Origin: JAPHSX01 sp050298555
GTDB taxonomy: Bacteria > Pseudomonadota > Gammaproteobacteria > Thiohalomonadales > Thiohalomonadaceae
Length of the DNA: 64,000 nt
NCBI GenBank assembly: GCA_050298555.1
Contig: JBNKUL010000037.1
Location: 1 to 64,000 of the forward strand
Reading direction: 5' to 3'
Shown here: piece by piece, positions 40,953-49,475 of the stretch
Layout: every line of letters starts with the position of its first letter
Numbering within the stretch: the first letter of the stretch is position 1
Notes under the pieces: model-generated
What the model was told of the DNA's origin: nothing
Database searches by the model: none
Seen by the model: only the letters and a program-made list of their open reading frames with translations
Position numbers and translations under genes: made by a program

Positions 40953-43052
40953 ATGAAGACGCCTATGACTATCCACCCGATCCCGGCACTACTGCTCATG
41001 CTCTGCCTGTTTGTCGGCGCCAACTCCGCCACGGCCCAGGGTTACGATGCCATCGACACGGTCGAGCTGACACCCGTTGCGGACGGCACCCGCGTAGCGA
41101 TCCGCTTCAACCTCACGCTGCAATACCTTGGTCACACCCCCCGTGACCAGGGGAGGAGACTGTTCGTCGACCTGCGCCTGGTACAACAGGGGGCCGATGA
41201 CAGCCCCCTGCCCGAGGAACAGCAGCTGAAGTTCCAGCCCACGCCACAGGCCCCACTCTCCCGAATCAACTACCGAAGTAGCGGGGAGGGCACCGCCCGC
41301 ATGGAACTGGAACTTTCTAGCCGGGCCCGCTTCGAGCTTAAACCCGACAGCGATTTTCGCGGCATCACCATCACCCTGCTGCCGGTGGTGGGGGACGACA
41401 GCCGAGAGCCACAGCGCGCCACGCCCACGATAGAACGGCAGGCCAGTGCGCTGATGAGAGAGGCACGCAAAAGCCTGGTGGATGAACGCAACTTCCCCAG
41501 GGCCGCCGGCCTCTACCAGCAGGTGATGGACCTACCGGAAAACAGCCAGAGCCAGGCCGCACTGGAGTACCTGGGGCTGAGCTACGAGCGCATGGGAGAA
41601 AGGGAGCAGGCACTGAAGGTGTATCAGGGCTACCTTGCCCGCTACGACACGGGGGATGGCAGCGAGCGGGTACGCCAACGCATGATGAGTCTGGCCACCG
41701 CAACACAACAGGCACAAAAAAAACGACAGCAGAGTAAGCAGGATGGAGAGGGCTGGAAAAACTATGGTGCCCTCTCCCAGCTCTATCTGCATAACGGCAG
41801 CAGCGTCGATGGCAGCGGCAGCGAGACGACCAACTCCTCCATCGTCACCACGCTCAGCCTGGACTCACAGCGCCACGGTAAGCGCTCCGATACCCGTTTA
41901 CGGCTTGCCGCCAGCCAGCAGTACGATCTGCTTAACAGCGAGAGCGGCGACCTCCGTCTCAGTTCGCTCTACCTGCTGCATCGCGACAGGGAGAGTGACT
42001 GGTGGCTGCAGGCGGGCAGGCAGCGCAGCAGCAGGGACGGCGTGTTAAGCCGCTTCGATGGGCTAAAACTGGGTTACCGACTGGGAAAGAGGGTCGAACT
42101 CTCGGCCACTGTCGGTCACCCGGTAATGAGCACCGCGGAGATGCTCGATACCGGTCGGCTGTTTACCGGGCTGGCCCTCGACCTCGGCCCCTTTGCCAAA
42201 CACTGGGAGCTCTCCCTCTACGCCATAGAGCAGCGTGTCGATACCCTGGTGGATCGCCAGGGCGTCGGCGGTGAGTTGCGTTATTTCAAACCGTCGCTGA
42301 CCGTACTCGGCATGGTCGATTACGATACCTTTTACAGTGAACTGAATATCGGCATGGTGCTGGCCAACTGGACCCTGAGCAACAACACCACACTCAACGC
42401 CTCGCTGGATGTAAGGAAGCTCCCCTTCCTCACCACCAGCAACGCGCTGGTGGGGCAGCTCACCGCCGACAACCAGGCGGTCGAAGATATCGCGCAGTTA
42501 CGCACCCTCTATAGCGATCAGGAGATCTATCAACTGGCCCGCGACCGTACCGCACAGGCGCGCACCGTGACGCTTGGCCTGTCGCACCCGCTCAACAACT
42601 CACTGCGCATCGCCGCGGATGTTTCGCTCATGCGCACCGGAGCGACCAGCGCCTCCGGCGGTGTCGCCGCCACCGCGGCCAGCGGCGACAACGTCTCGCT
42701 CAACCTGCAGATGATCGGCACCGGCATCCTCAACGGCGATGACCTCACCACCCTCGGTATCCGCGGCAGCAGCAGCGACACCGTAGACAGTGTGGGGCTC
42801 TATGGCGGCAGCCGCCTGCCACTGCGTAAACCGTGGCGGATCTATCCGCGCCTGAAGCTGGACCAACGCCAGTGGAACAGTGTGGATCAGAGCGAGTTGA
42901 TCTTCTCCCCCTCGATCCAGATCGACTATCGCCTGAACAACATGCGGTTCTGGGCCGAACTGGGTACCGAGTGGGTGGACCGTAGCCTCACCAGCGGTTC
43001 GGAGCAGACCCTCTCCACCTCCGCCATTCTCGGCTACCACTTCACCTTCTAG
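40953..43052 (+). CDS. Outer-membrane beta-barrel protein with AMIN-like and TPR segments
   Basis: A 699-residue protein starting at ATG 40953 (MKTPMTIHPIPALLLMLCLF), with GGGAG 8 bases upstream and the previous stop 5 bases before. A signal peptide (to about ATAQ) is followed by an AMIN-like beta domain (about 30-145, VADGTRVAIRFNLTLQYLGH). A TPR-like helical part (about 165-240, LYQQVMDLPENSQSQAALEY) and a long strand-rich region (about 275-699) follow, ending in the aromatic residue pattern YHFTF typical of BAM-inserted barrels. It carries no cysteine after the signal peptide, so it lacks the CXXC of Shewanella MtrB. It is a candidate porin for the multiheme cytochromes; polysaccharide-export porins with TPR (PelB type) are an alternative. 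Confidence 0.85.
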   Translation: MKTPMTIHPIPALLLMLCLFVGANSATAQGYDAIDTVELTPVADGTRVAIRFNLTLQYLGHTPRDQGRRLFVDLRLVQQGADDSPLPEEQQLKFQPTPQAPLSRINYRSSGEGTARMELELSSRARFELKPDSDFRGITITLLPVVGDDSREPQRATPTIERQASALMREARKSLVDERNFPRAAGLYQQVMDLPENSQSQAALEYLGLSYERMGEREQALKVYQGYLARYDTGDGSERVRQRMMSLATATQQAQKKRQQSKQDGEGWKNYGALSQLYLHNGSSVDGSGSETTNSSIVTTLSLDSQRHGKRSDTRLRLAASQQYDLLNSESGDLRLSSLYLLHRDRESDWWLQAGRQRSSRDGVLSRFDGLKLGYRLGKRVELSATVGHPVMSTAEMLDTGRLFTGLALDLGPFAKHWELSLYAIEQRVDTLVDRQGVGGELRYFKPSLTVLGMVDYDTFYSELNIGMVLANWTLSNNTTLNASLDVRKLPFLTTSNALVGQLTADNQAVEDIAQLRTLYSDQEIYQLARDRTAQARTVTLGLSHPLNNSLRIAADVSLMRTGATSASGGVAATAASGDNVSLNLQMIGTGILNGDDLTTLGIRGSSSDTVDSVGLYGGSRLPLRKPWRIYPRLKLDQRQWNSVDQSELIFSPSIQIDYRLNNMRFWAELGTEWVDRSLTSGSEQTLSTSAILGYHFTF

Positions 43053-43055
43053 GAG

Positions 43056-44648
43056 TTACTTCTCGCGTGTCGCACGGAAGGCGACATCGGGGTAGCGCTC
43101 CTCGGCCAGCTGCAGGTTGACGCGGGTCGGGGCGATGTAGGTGAGGTCGCCGGCGCCGTCGATGGCGAGGTTGTCCTCGTTCTTGCGCCGGAACTCCTCC
43201 ATCTTCTTCTCATCATCGCACTCCACCCAGCGGGCAGTGGCGACGTTGACCGCCTCGAAGATCGCGTCGACCTTGTACTCGTCCTTGAGGCGCTGCGCCA
43301 CTACGTCGAACTGCAGCACACCGACGGCACCGAGGATGAGGTCGTTGTTCTTCAGCGGACGGAACAGCTGGGTCGCGCCCTCCTCCGACAACTGCTGCAG
43401 CCCCTTCAATAACTGTTTGGACTTGAGCGGGTCCTTCAGCACCGCGCGGCGGAACAGCTCCGGCGCAAAGTGGGGGATGCCGGTGAACTTCAGATCTTCG
43501 CCCTGGGTGAAGGTATCACCGATCTGGATGGTGCCGTGGTTGTGCAGGCCGATGATGTCGCCGGGCCATGCCTCCTCCACGTGGCCGCGCTCCTGGGCGA
43601 GGAAGGTGACGGCGTTGGGGATCTTCACGTCGCGGCCGATGCGCACCTGCTTCATCTTCATCCCCGGCACGAAGTGGCCGGAGCAGACACGCATAAAGGC
43701 AACACGGTCGCGGTGCGCCGGGTCCATGTTCGCCTGGATCTTGAAGACGAAGCCGGAGAACTTCTCCTCCTCGGGCTCAACCTCGCGATCCTTGGTGGGA
43801 CGCGGCTGCGGGCCGGGGGCGTAGTCGACCAGGGCGTCGAGGATCTCCTGCACACCGAAGTTGTTAATGGCCGAGCCGAACAGCACCGGGGTCATCTCGC
43901 CACGCAGGAAGGCATCGAGGTCAAACTCGTGGCTGGCGCCGCGCACCAGCTCCACCTCTTCGCGGAACTCTTCGATCAGGCTGCCGAACAGCTCGTCGAG
44001 GCGAGGGTTGTCCAGCCCCTCGATCACCTCACCATCCAGCTTCTTGCCGCCGTGGGTGGCCGACATGATGGTGATGGAGTCGTTGTAGAGGTCGTAGACC
44101 CCCTTGAAGTTCTTGCCCATGCCGATGGGCCAGGTGAGCGGCGCGCACTGGATCTTGAGAACGTCCTCCACCTCGTCCATCAGCTCGATCGGCTCCTTGC
44201 CCTCGCGGTCGAGCTTGTTGATGAAGGTGATGATGGGGGTGTCGCGCAGGCGGCACACCTCCATCAGCTTGATGGTGCGATCCTCGACGCCCTTGGCCAC
44301 GTCGATCACCATCAGCGCCGAGTCGACCGCGGTGAGGGTGCGGTAGGTGTCCTCGGAGAAGTCCTCGTGTCCGGGGGTATCGAGCAGGTTTACCGTGTGC
44401 TCACGATAGGGGAACTGCATCACCGAGGAGCTGACCGAGATGCCGCGCTCCTGCTCCAGCTTCATCCAGTCGGAGGTGGCGTGGCGCGCCGCCTTGCGCC
44501 CCTTTACGGTACCGGCGAGCTGAATCGCACCGCCGAACAGCAGCAGCTTTTCGGTCAGCGTGGTCTTACCCGCATCGGGGTGGGAGATGATGGCGAAGGT
44601 GCGGCGTTTTTTCGCCTGCTCCTGCACCTGCTGTTGCAGCTCGGACAT
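43056..44648 (-). CDS. prfC: Peptide chain release factor 3
   Basis: A 530-residue GTPase, like E. coli RF3 (529). It recycles RF1/RF2 from the ribosome after termination. Motifs in order: G1 SHPDAGKTT (residues 22-30), G2 region ERGISVSSSVMQF, G3 DTPGHEDFSEDT, G4 NKLDR and the domain II/III sequence of the family. It is convergent with the barrel gene, with only 3 bases between stops; no terminator hairpin was seen there. The 83-base gap to rimI carries no clear gene. Confidence 0.95.
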   Translation of the reverse strand: MSELQQQVQEQAKKRRTFAIISHPDAGKTTLTEKLLLFGGAIQLAGTVKGRKAARHATSDWMKLEQERGISVSSSVMQFPYREHTVNLLDTPGHEDFSEDTYRTLTAVDSALMVIDVAKGVEDRTIKLMEVCRLRDTPIITFINKLDREGKEPIELMDEVEDVLKIQCAPLTWPIGMGKNFKGVYDLYNDSITIMSATHGGKKLDGEVIEGLDNPRLDELFGSLIEEFREEVELVRGASHEFDLDAFLRGEMTPVLFGSAINNFGVQEILDALVDYAPGPQPRPTKDREVEPEEEKFSGFVFKIQANMDPAHRDRVAFMRVCSGHFVPGMKMKQVRIGRDVKIPNAVTFLAQERGHVEEAWPGDIIGLHNHGTIQIGDTFTQGEDLKFTGIPHFAPELFRRAVLKDPLKSKQLLKGLQQLSEEGATQLFRPLKNNDLILGAVGVLQFDVVAQRLKDEYKVDAIFEAVNVATARWVECDDEKKMEEFRRKNEDNLAIDGAGDLTYIAPTRVNLQLAEERYPDVAFRATREK

Positions 44649-44731
44649 GGAAGGAACCAGATGTATGAATTAAAGGGGGGCAATTATAACGGTGGGGCAC
44701 GGGGGATGCACGACGGGGATGCGCTAAGGGG

Positions 44732-45211
44732 TTATGGCTCAAACTCCATTAATGCACGCGCCATGATGATCGCATCCTCGCGCCCCTTAGCGGCGGGGTA
44801 GTAGCCGCGGCGCAACCCCACCTGATGGAAGCCGGCAGTCTCGTAGAGGCGCACGGCGATAGGGTTGGAGGGGCGAACCTCGAGAAAGGCGGTCTCGGCC
44901 CCGTGGCGCTTGGCGACCTGCAGCAGGTGCATCAACAGGTCGCGACCCAGGCCACGCCCCTGACAGTGGGGGGCAACCGCCACGTTGAGGATATGGGCCT
45001 CGCCCACCGCTACCGACATAATGCCGTAACCGATGAGCGTCTCCCCCTGCTCCAGCACCCAGCAGGAGTAACGCACCCGCAGGCAGTCGTGAAAGATCCC
45101 CTCGGTCCAGCCGTGGGGGTAGACCTCGTTCTCTATCGCCATCACCGCCTCGACATCCTCGTCGAGCATCGGGCGCAGCAGCGGTTGCGGACTATCCATT
45201 ACCGCGCTCAA
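44732..45211 (-). CDS. rimI: Ribosomal protein S18 alanine N-acetyltransferase
   Basis: A 159-residue GNAT enzyme that acetylates the N-terminal Ala of ribosomal protein S18. GNAT motif A is VAVAPHCQGRGLGRDLLMHL and motif B LEVRPSNPIAVRLYETAGF, matching RimI. The start is TTG at 45211: AAGGAG lies 5 bases upstream, and it overlaps the preceding stop (TTGA). An ATG 12 bases later has a worse site. It is coupled to the uracil-DNA glycosylase gene. This rimI-udg pair also occurs in other gammaproteobacteria. Confidence 0.9.
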   Translation of the reverse strand: MSAVMDSPQPLLRPMLDEDVEAVMAIENEVYPHGWTEGIFHDCLRVRYSCWVLEQGETLIGYGIMSVAVGEAHILNVAVAPHCQGRGLGRDLLMHLLQVAKRHGAETAFLEVRPSNPIAVRLYETAGFHQVGLRRGYYPAAKGREDAIIMARALMEFEP

Positions 45212-46101
45212 GCCGGCTCCTTGAGCACACTACGAGCGAGGCAGAGGTCGGCCCACGACTTGCGCTTCTCCGAGGGCGAGCGCAACAGGTAGGCGGGATG
45301 GTAGGTGACCACCACCGGGATAGCACCGTCGTAGCGGTGCACGCTGCCGCGCAGCTTACCGATGGGGGTCTCCACCTTGAGCAGGTTCTGCGCCGCGATA
45401 CGCCCCACCACTAATATGACTTTGGGCTGCACCAGGGCGATCTGCCGCTTGAGGAAGGCCTCGCAGGCGGCGGCCTCCTCGGGCTGCGGGTCGCGGTTGT
45501 TGGGCGGGCGGCACTTAAGGACATTGGCGATGTAGACCTGCCGGCGCTTCAGGCCGAGGGCCCCCAGCATGGCGTTAAGCAGCTGCCCCGCCTTGCCGAC
45601 GAAGGGCTCGCCCTGCTGGTCCTCGTCGGCGCCGGGGGCCTCGCCGATGATCATCCAGTCGGCCTGCTGGTTGCCGACGCCGAACACGGTCTGGCTACGA
45701 TTCGCCACCAGCTCGGCACATTGCGAGCACTCACTTACCCGCTGTTGCAGCGCAGGCCAGTCGAGGGTGGCGATATCGGGGAGTGTCGGCTCAGGCTTGT
45801 CGGCAACAAAGGAGGACTCATCGATCTCATCCTCCTCGGGGATATAGCCCGAATCATCGAGCGGCGGTGCCTCGTCGAGCCAGGCGGGCACATCGTCTGC
45901 AACGGCAACCGGTTCCGGCTTGGGTTCCGGCTTGGGTTCGGGTTTGGGCTCAGGCTGAGGCGCGGCCTCCACGACAGGCGCGGCTTCTACGGCCGCCTCG
46001 ACCGGGGCCTCTGCCGACACCTCTTCCTCGACAGGCATGTCGCGCCGCTCCCAGGGCTGTATCCCCAGGGCGTCGAGGTAGAAGCGCTGTTGCGGGTCCA
46101 T
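45208..46101 (-). CDS. Family-4 uracil-DNA glycosylase with acidic/proline-rich N-terminus
   Basis: A 297-residue protein. The C-terminal 190 residues are a family-4 UDG, with the iron-sulfur cysteines (SECSQCAEL, LKCRPP and ACEAF) and catalytic motifs GEAPGADED and HPAYLLRSPSEK. The first 110 residues are an added tail: acidic stretches and five PEPK-like units (PEPKPEPKPEPKPEP), probably disordered. It removes uracil from DNA. The tail may link to another replication protein, but this is inference. The gene starts 6 bases after the leuA stop and its own stop is overlapped by rimI. Confidence 0.9.
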   Translation of the reverse strand: MDPQQRFYLDALGIQPWERRDMPVEEEVSAEAPVEAAVEAAPVVEAAPQPEPKPEPKPEPKPEPVAVADDVPAWLDEAPPLDDSGYIPEEDEIDESSFVADKPEPTLPDIATLDWPALQQRVSECSQCAELVANRSQTVFGVGNQQADWMIIGEAPGADEDQQGEPFVGKAGQLLNAMLGALGLKRRQVYIANVLKCRPPNNRDPQPEEAAACEAFLKRQIALVQPKVILVVGRIAAQNLLKVETPIGKLRGSVHRYDGAIPVVVTYHPAYLLRSPSEKRKSWADLCLARSVLKEPA

Positions 46102-46107
46102 TCGCTT

Positions 46108-47658
46108 TTAGACGTCCGCGCCCTGTGGCTTGAGGCGGTCCTCGGGGACGAGGATCTTGTTAATGCCGTTGAGGTAGGCCTTGGCCGAGGCGATGACGAT
46201 ATCGGTATCGGCGACCTGGCCGTTGACGATGCGACCCGCCTTCTCCAGACGTACCGTCACCTCGCCCTGGGAGTCGGTGCCGGAGGTGATGTTGTTGACC
46301 GAGTAGAGCTGCAGCTCGGTACCACTCTGCACCAGCGATTCGATCGCCTTGAAGGTGGCGTCGACCGGGCCGGAGCCGGTGGCGCAGAGCTTGTGCTCGT
46401 CGCCATCGATGGAGAGGGTGATGCACGCCTCGGGGGACTCGCCGGTCTCGGAGCAGACCTTGAGCGAGACCAGCTTGTAGTGCTCGGGCACCATCTGCTC
46501 GACGCTGGTCTCGGTGGCCAGGGTCTGCAGGTCCTCGTCGTAAATTTCGTGCTTCTTGTCGGCCAGCTCCTTGAAGCGGGCGAAGGCGTCATTGAGCGCC
46601 TCCTCCGAATCGAACTCAATACCCAGCTCGGACATGCGGGTCTTGAAGGCGTTGCGGCCCGAGTGCTTGCCCATCACCATGCGGTTGGCGGACCAGCCCA
46701 CGTCCTCAGCGCGCATGATCTCGTAGGTCTCGCGGTGCTTGAGTACGCCGTCCTGGTGGATGCCCGACTCGTGGGCGAAGGCGTTGGCGCCGACGATCGC
46801 CTTGTTCGGCTGCACCGCAAAACCGGTGATGCCGGAGACCAGGCGCGAGGCGGGAACGATCTCGGTGGTATTGATGTGGTCGACGTTGCAGGCGAAGACA
46901 TCCTTACGGGTCTTCACCGCCATCACCACCTCCTCCAGCGAGGCGTTACCGGCGCGCTCGCCCAGGCCGTTGATGGTGCACTCCACCTGACGTGCGCCGT
47001 TGACCACGGCGGAGAGGGAGTTGGCCACGGCGAGGCCGAGGTCGTTGTGACAGTGGACGGAGAAGATCGCCTTGTCGGAGTTGGGCATCTTCTCGCGCAA
47101 CTGGCGGATGGTCTCGCCGAACTGCTCAGGCAGATTGTAGCCGACGGTGTCGGGCACGTTGAGGGTGGTGGCACCCGCCTCGATCACCGCCTCGAAGATG
47201 CGGCAGAGGAAGTCGAGCTCGGAACGCCCCGCGTCCTCGGCGGAGAACTCCACATTGTCGGTGTACTGGCGGGCGCGCTTCACCGCGGCCACCGCCTGCT
47301 CCACCACCTGGTCCGGGCTCATGCGCAGCTTGCGCTCCATGTGGATCGGTGAGGTGGCGATAAAGGTGTGGATACGGCCGGAGTTGGCGTTCTTCAGCGC
47401 CTCACCGGCACGGTCGATGTCCTTGTCCAGGGCACGGGCCAGGCCGCAGATGGTGGAGTCCTTGATGGTGTTGGCCACCGCCTGCACCGCCTCGAAGTCG
47501 CCGGGCGAAGCGATGGGGAATCCGGCCTCGATGATATCGACCCCCATACGCTCCAGGTTCTTGGCGATGCGGACCTTCTCCTCCTTGGTCATGGAGGCGC
47601 CGGGGCTCTGCTCGCCGTCGCGCAGGGTGGTATCAAAGATGAATAATTTATCGCTCAT
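46108..47658 (-). CDS. leuA: 2-isopropylmalate synthase
   Basis: A 516-residue enzyme of leucine synthesis that condenses acetyl-CoA with 2-oxoisovalerate. FDTTLRDGEQSPGASM (about residues 8-23) is the catalytic metal site, VHCHNDLGLAVAN the second metal-binding motif, and NALGERAGNASLEEVVMA-like NGLGERAGNASLEE the third. The C-terminal about 120 residues form the LeuA allosteric domain for leucine feedback (CATGSGPVDATFKAIE). The position just after pssA, in a cluster with ilvBHC, fits branched-chain amino-acid synthesis. The start ATG at 47658 has GGAGATC upstream. Confidence 0.95.
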   Translation of the reverse strand: MSDKLFIFDTTLRDGEQSPGASMTKEEKVRIAKNLERMGVDIIEAGFPIASPGDFEAVQAVANTIKDSTICGLARALDKDIDRAGEALKNANSGRIHTFIATSPIHMERKLRMSPDQVVEQAVAAVKRARQYTDNVEFSAEDAGRSELDFLCRIFEAVIEAGATTLNVPDTVGYNLPEQFGETIRQLREKMPNSDKAIFSVHCHNDLGLAVANSLSAVVNGARQVECTINGLGERAGNASLEEVVMAVKTRKDVFACNVDHINTTEIVPASRLVSGITGFAVQPNKAIVGANAFAHESGIHQDGVLKHRETYEIMRAEDVGWSANRMVMGKHSGRNAFKTRMSELGIEFDSEEALNDAFARFKELADKKHEIYDEDLQTLATETSVEQMVPEHYKLVSLKVCSETGESPEACITLSIDGDEHKLCATGSGPVDATFKAIESLVQSGTELQLYSVNNITSGTDSQGEVTVRLEKAGRIVNGQVADTDIVIASAKAYLNGINKILVPEDRLKPQGADV

Positions 47659-47739
47659 GGGAGATCTCCAGTAATTGGCGACATTCTAGCGAAAAGCGGG
47701 GGGGAATTGGAGAATTGGCCGGGCCACGTGCAGGCCCGG

Positions 47740-48498
47740 TTATTTCTGCTGCGAGGCATCCTCACCGGCCTGCAGCTGGCGGCGGCGGCGCATCAGCATC
47801 CAGCCGGTGGTCACCAGCCCGGAGAGGGCGTAACCGGCGAAGACCAGGAACAGGATCTTGGGCGGGTCGAGGGTGATCAGTACGAAGATCAGCACCACCA
47901 CCAGCAGGAAGAAGAAGGGCACCTTGCCCTTGAGGTCGATGGTCTTGAAGCTGTAGTAGCGGACATTGCTCACCATCAACAGACCTGCGGTGATGGTCAC
48001 CGCCCAGGCCGCCCACTCGAGCTTACGCGGCTCCAGGCCGAAGTCGCCGGCGATCCAGACGAAGCCGACCACCACCGCCGCCGCTGCCGGGCTGGCGAGA
48101 CCGACGAAGTAGCGCTTGTCCGCGGTGCCGATCTGGGTGTTGAAACGGGCCAGCCGTAGCGCCGCGCTGGCGGTATAGACAAAGGCCGCCAACCAGCCGT
48201 AGCGCCCCAGGTCGGAGAGTGTCCACTCATACATCACCAGCGCCGGTGCCACACCGAAGGAGACCATATCGGCCAGCGAGTCGTACTCGGCACCGAACTC
48301 GCTCTGGGTGTTGGTGAGGCGCGCCACACGGCCGTCCAGCCCATCCAGCACCATGGCGATGAAGACCGCAATCGCCGCCTGCTCGAACTGCCCGTCCATC
48401 GCCCGAACAATGGCGTAGAAACCCGCGAACAGGGCGGCGGTGGTGAAGAGGTTCGGCAACAGGTAGATGCCGCGGCGGCGTTTGCTTTTGGATTCCAT
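47740..48498 (-). CDS. pssA: Phosphatidylserine synthase
   Basis: A 252-residue inner-membrane enzyme, CDP-diacylglycerol-serine O-phosphatidyltransferase of the type II (Bacillus-like) class. The CDP-alcohol motif DG-x2-AR-x8-G-x3-D-x3-D is intact (DGRVARLTNTQSEFGAEYDS then LAD, about residues 54-79), and six to eight membrane helices follow. It makes phosphatidylserine on the route to phosphatidylethanolamine. The gene sits between ilvC and leuA in several gammaproteobacteria. Here two extra genes separate it from ilvC. Confidence 0.92.
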   Translation of the reverse strand: MESKSKRRRGIYLLPNLFTTAALFAGFYAIVRAMDGQFEQAAIAVFIAMVLDGLDGRVARLTNTQSEFGAEYDSLADMVSFGVAPALVMYEWTLSDLGRYGWLAAFVYTASAALRLARFNTQIGTADKRYFVGLASPAAAAVVVGFVWIAGDFGLEPRKLEWAAWAVTITAGLLMVSNVRYYSFKTIDLKGKVPFFFLLVVVLIFVLITLDPPKILFLVFAGYALSGLVTTGWMLMRRRRQLQAGEDASQQK

Positions 48499-48581
48499 GG
48501 GCGCTTTATTGTCTGTATCGCTTAAGGTTTTGAATGATAGCTGCTTTTTTCCTGTGACAACAGGGAGGTGACGGGATTCCC

Positions 48582-49331
48582 CTACCTACTCATCATCGCC
48601 CGATAGGCATCCCGCAACCGCGCCCTCTCCTCCTCGTCGCGGCTCAGCGTCCCCTTTAGCACCAGGTAGGCGATCTCCTTCGCCTCATCCAGGCCGCGGC
48701 CGGGCAGGGGTACGATGTCGCGGTAGTCATGCCACTTCACCCCCTTCTCCTTCAACACCAGCTGGTAGGCGTAGCGCCCCTCGCCGCCGTAGATGCGGAG
48801 TGTGTGGTGTTTGTATTTGGCGGCAATATAAGGCTTGCCCTTCTTCGTCTGCCCCTCCCTCCACTCCGAGGCGTGGACAAACTCGCTAATGTTTTTATAG
48901 AGCGACACCAGACGGTGGCTGATGAGCTGCTCATTGCGGGTGAGGTGCTCAATGCAGGTACTGCCGACCGTCTTGTAGCCCCAGGCGGGATGGTAGGTGA
49001 GGTGGGCATAACGGATCGGGTTGCCGCAGTTGTGACGCTCACAGACCCCGTCGAGGCTGCCGAGGTCGACGATCTCCAGTAGCGTCCAGCCCCGGTCCGG
49101 TTCGATTTGACCATGCTCGCGAGCATGACACCCCTTGCACAGGGTGCGGCAGTCGCTCAGGGCATAGTCCCACGGCGCCCGCCCCTCGATGTAGTGCTCG
49201 TGGTGCACCTGCAACGTCACCTCATCCGGACCGCGGCCGCATTGCAGGCAGCGAAAGCCGTCGCGGCGCTTAACCTTGTCGGAGAAGAGGCGCCATTTGT
49301 CGTTGATGTATAGGGGGGTGGGGCCGGCCAT
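48582..49331 (-). CDS. HNH endonuclease-domain protein
   Basis: A 249-residue protein. The N-terminal part is an HNH/McrA-like domain: C-x2-C (RCLQCGRG, about residues 28-31), a His-His pair (QVHHEHYIEG), then CRTLCKGCHAREH with the second zinc pair and final His. The rest (about 85-249) has further Cys residues and WREGQTKKGKPYIAAKYKHH, and I do not recognise it. It could be a nuclease of a defence or mobile module, or a DNA repair protein. It interrupts the conserved ilvC-pssA spacing together with the next upstream gene. Base composition is close to the genome average. The start is ATG at 49331. Confidence 0.8.
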   Translation of the reverse strand: MAGPTPLYINDKWRLFSDKVKRRDGFRCLQCGRGPDEVTLQVHHEHYIEGRAPWDYALSDCRTLCKGCHAREHGQIEPDRGWTLLEIVDLGSLDGVCERHNCGNPIRYAHLTYHPAWGYKTVGSTCIEHLTRNEQLISHRLVSLYKNISEFVHASEWREGQTKKGKPYIAAKYKHHTLRIYGGEGRYAYQLVLKEKGVKWHDYRDIVPLPGRGLDEAKEIAYLVLKGTLSRDEEERARLRDAYRAMMSR

Positions 49332-49406
49332 GGCTTGGGGGTTTCATCCTTGGGGTGTTGTGCTTTTGGTGGAGTATAGACAGGAATTTGAGGCCGGTAG
49401 CGCGCA

Positions 49407-49475
49407 GGCACGCAAGCGTGCCAACCCTACAAATAGCACTACCGCCGTAGGGTAGGCACGGGGTTTTGTGCCTAC
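49407..49475. repeat. Paired intergenic hairpins
   Basis: GGCACGC-AA-GCGTGCC (49407-49422), CCCTAC (49425-49430) with GTAGGG (49447-49452), and GTAGGCAC (49452-49459) with GTGCCTAC (49468-49475) nest into two or three hairpins. The right arm covers the stop codon of the leftward orphan gene (49472-49474). It resembles small dispersed intergenic repeats and may end transcription. Confidence 0.7.

Noticed and set aside
45721..47352. Plus-strand open frame opposite leuA and the UDG gene
   Set aside because: Composition is low-complexity, and the minus-strand genes are certain.
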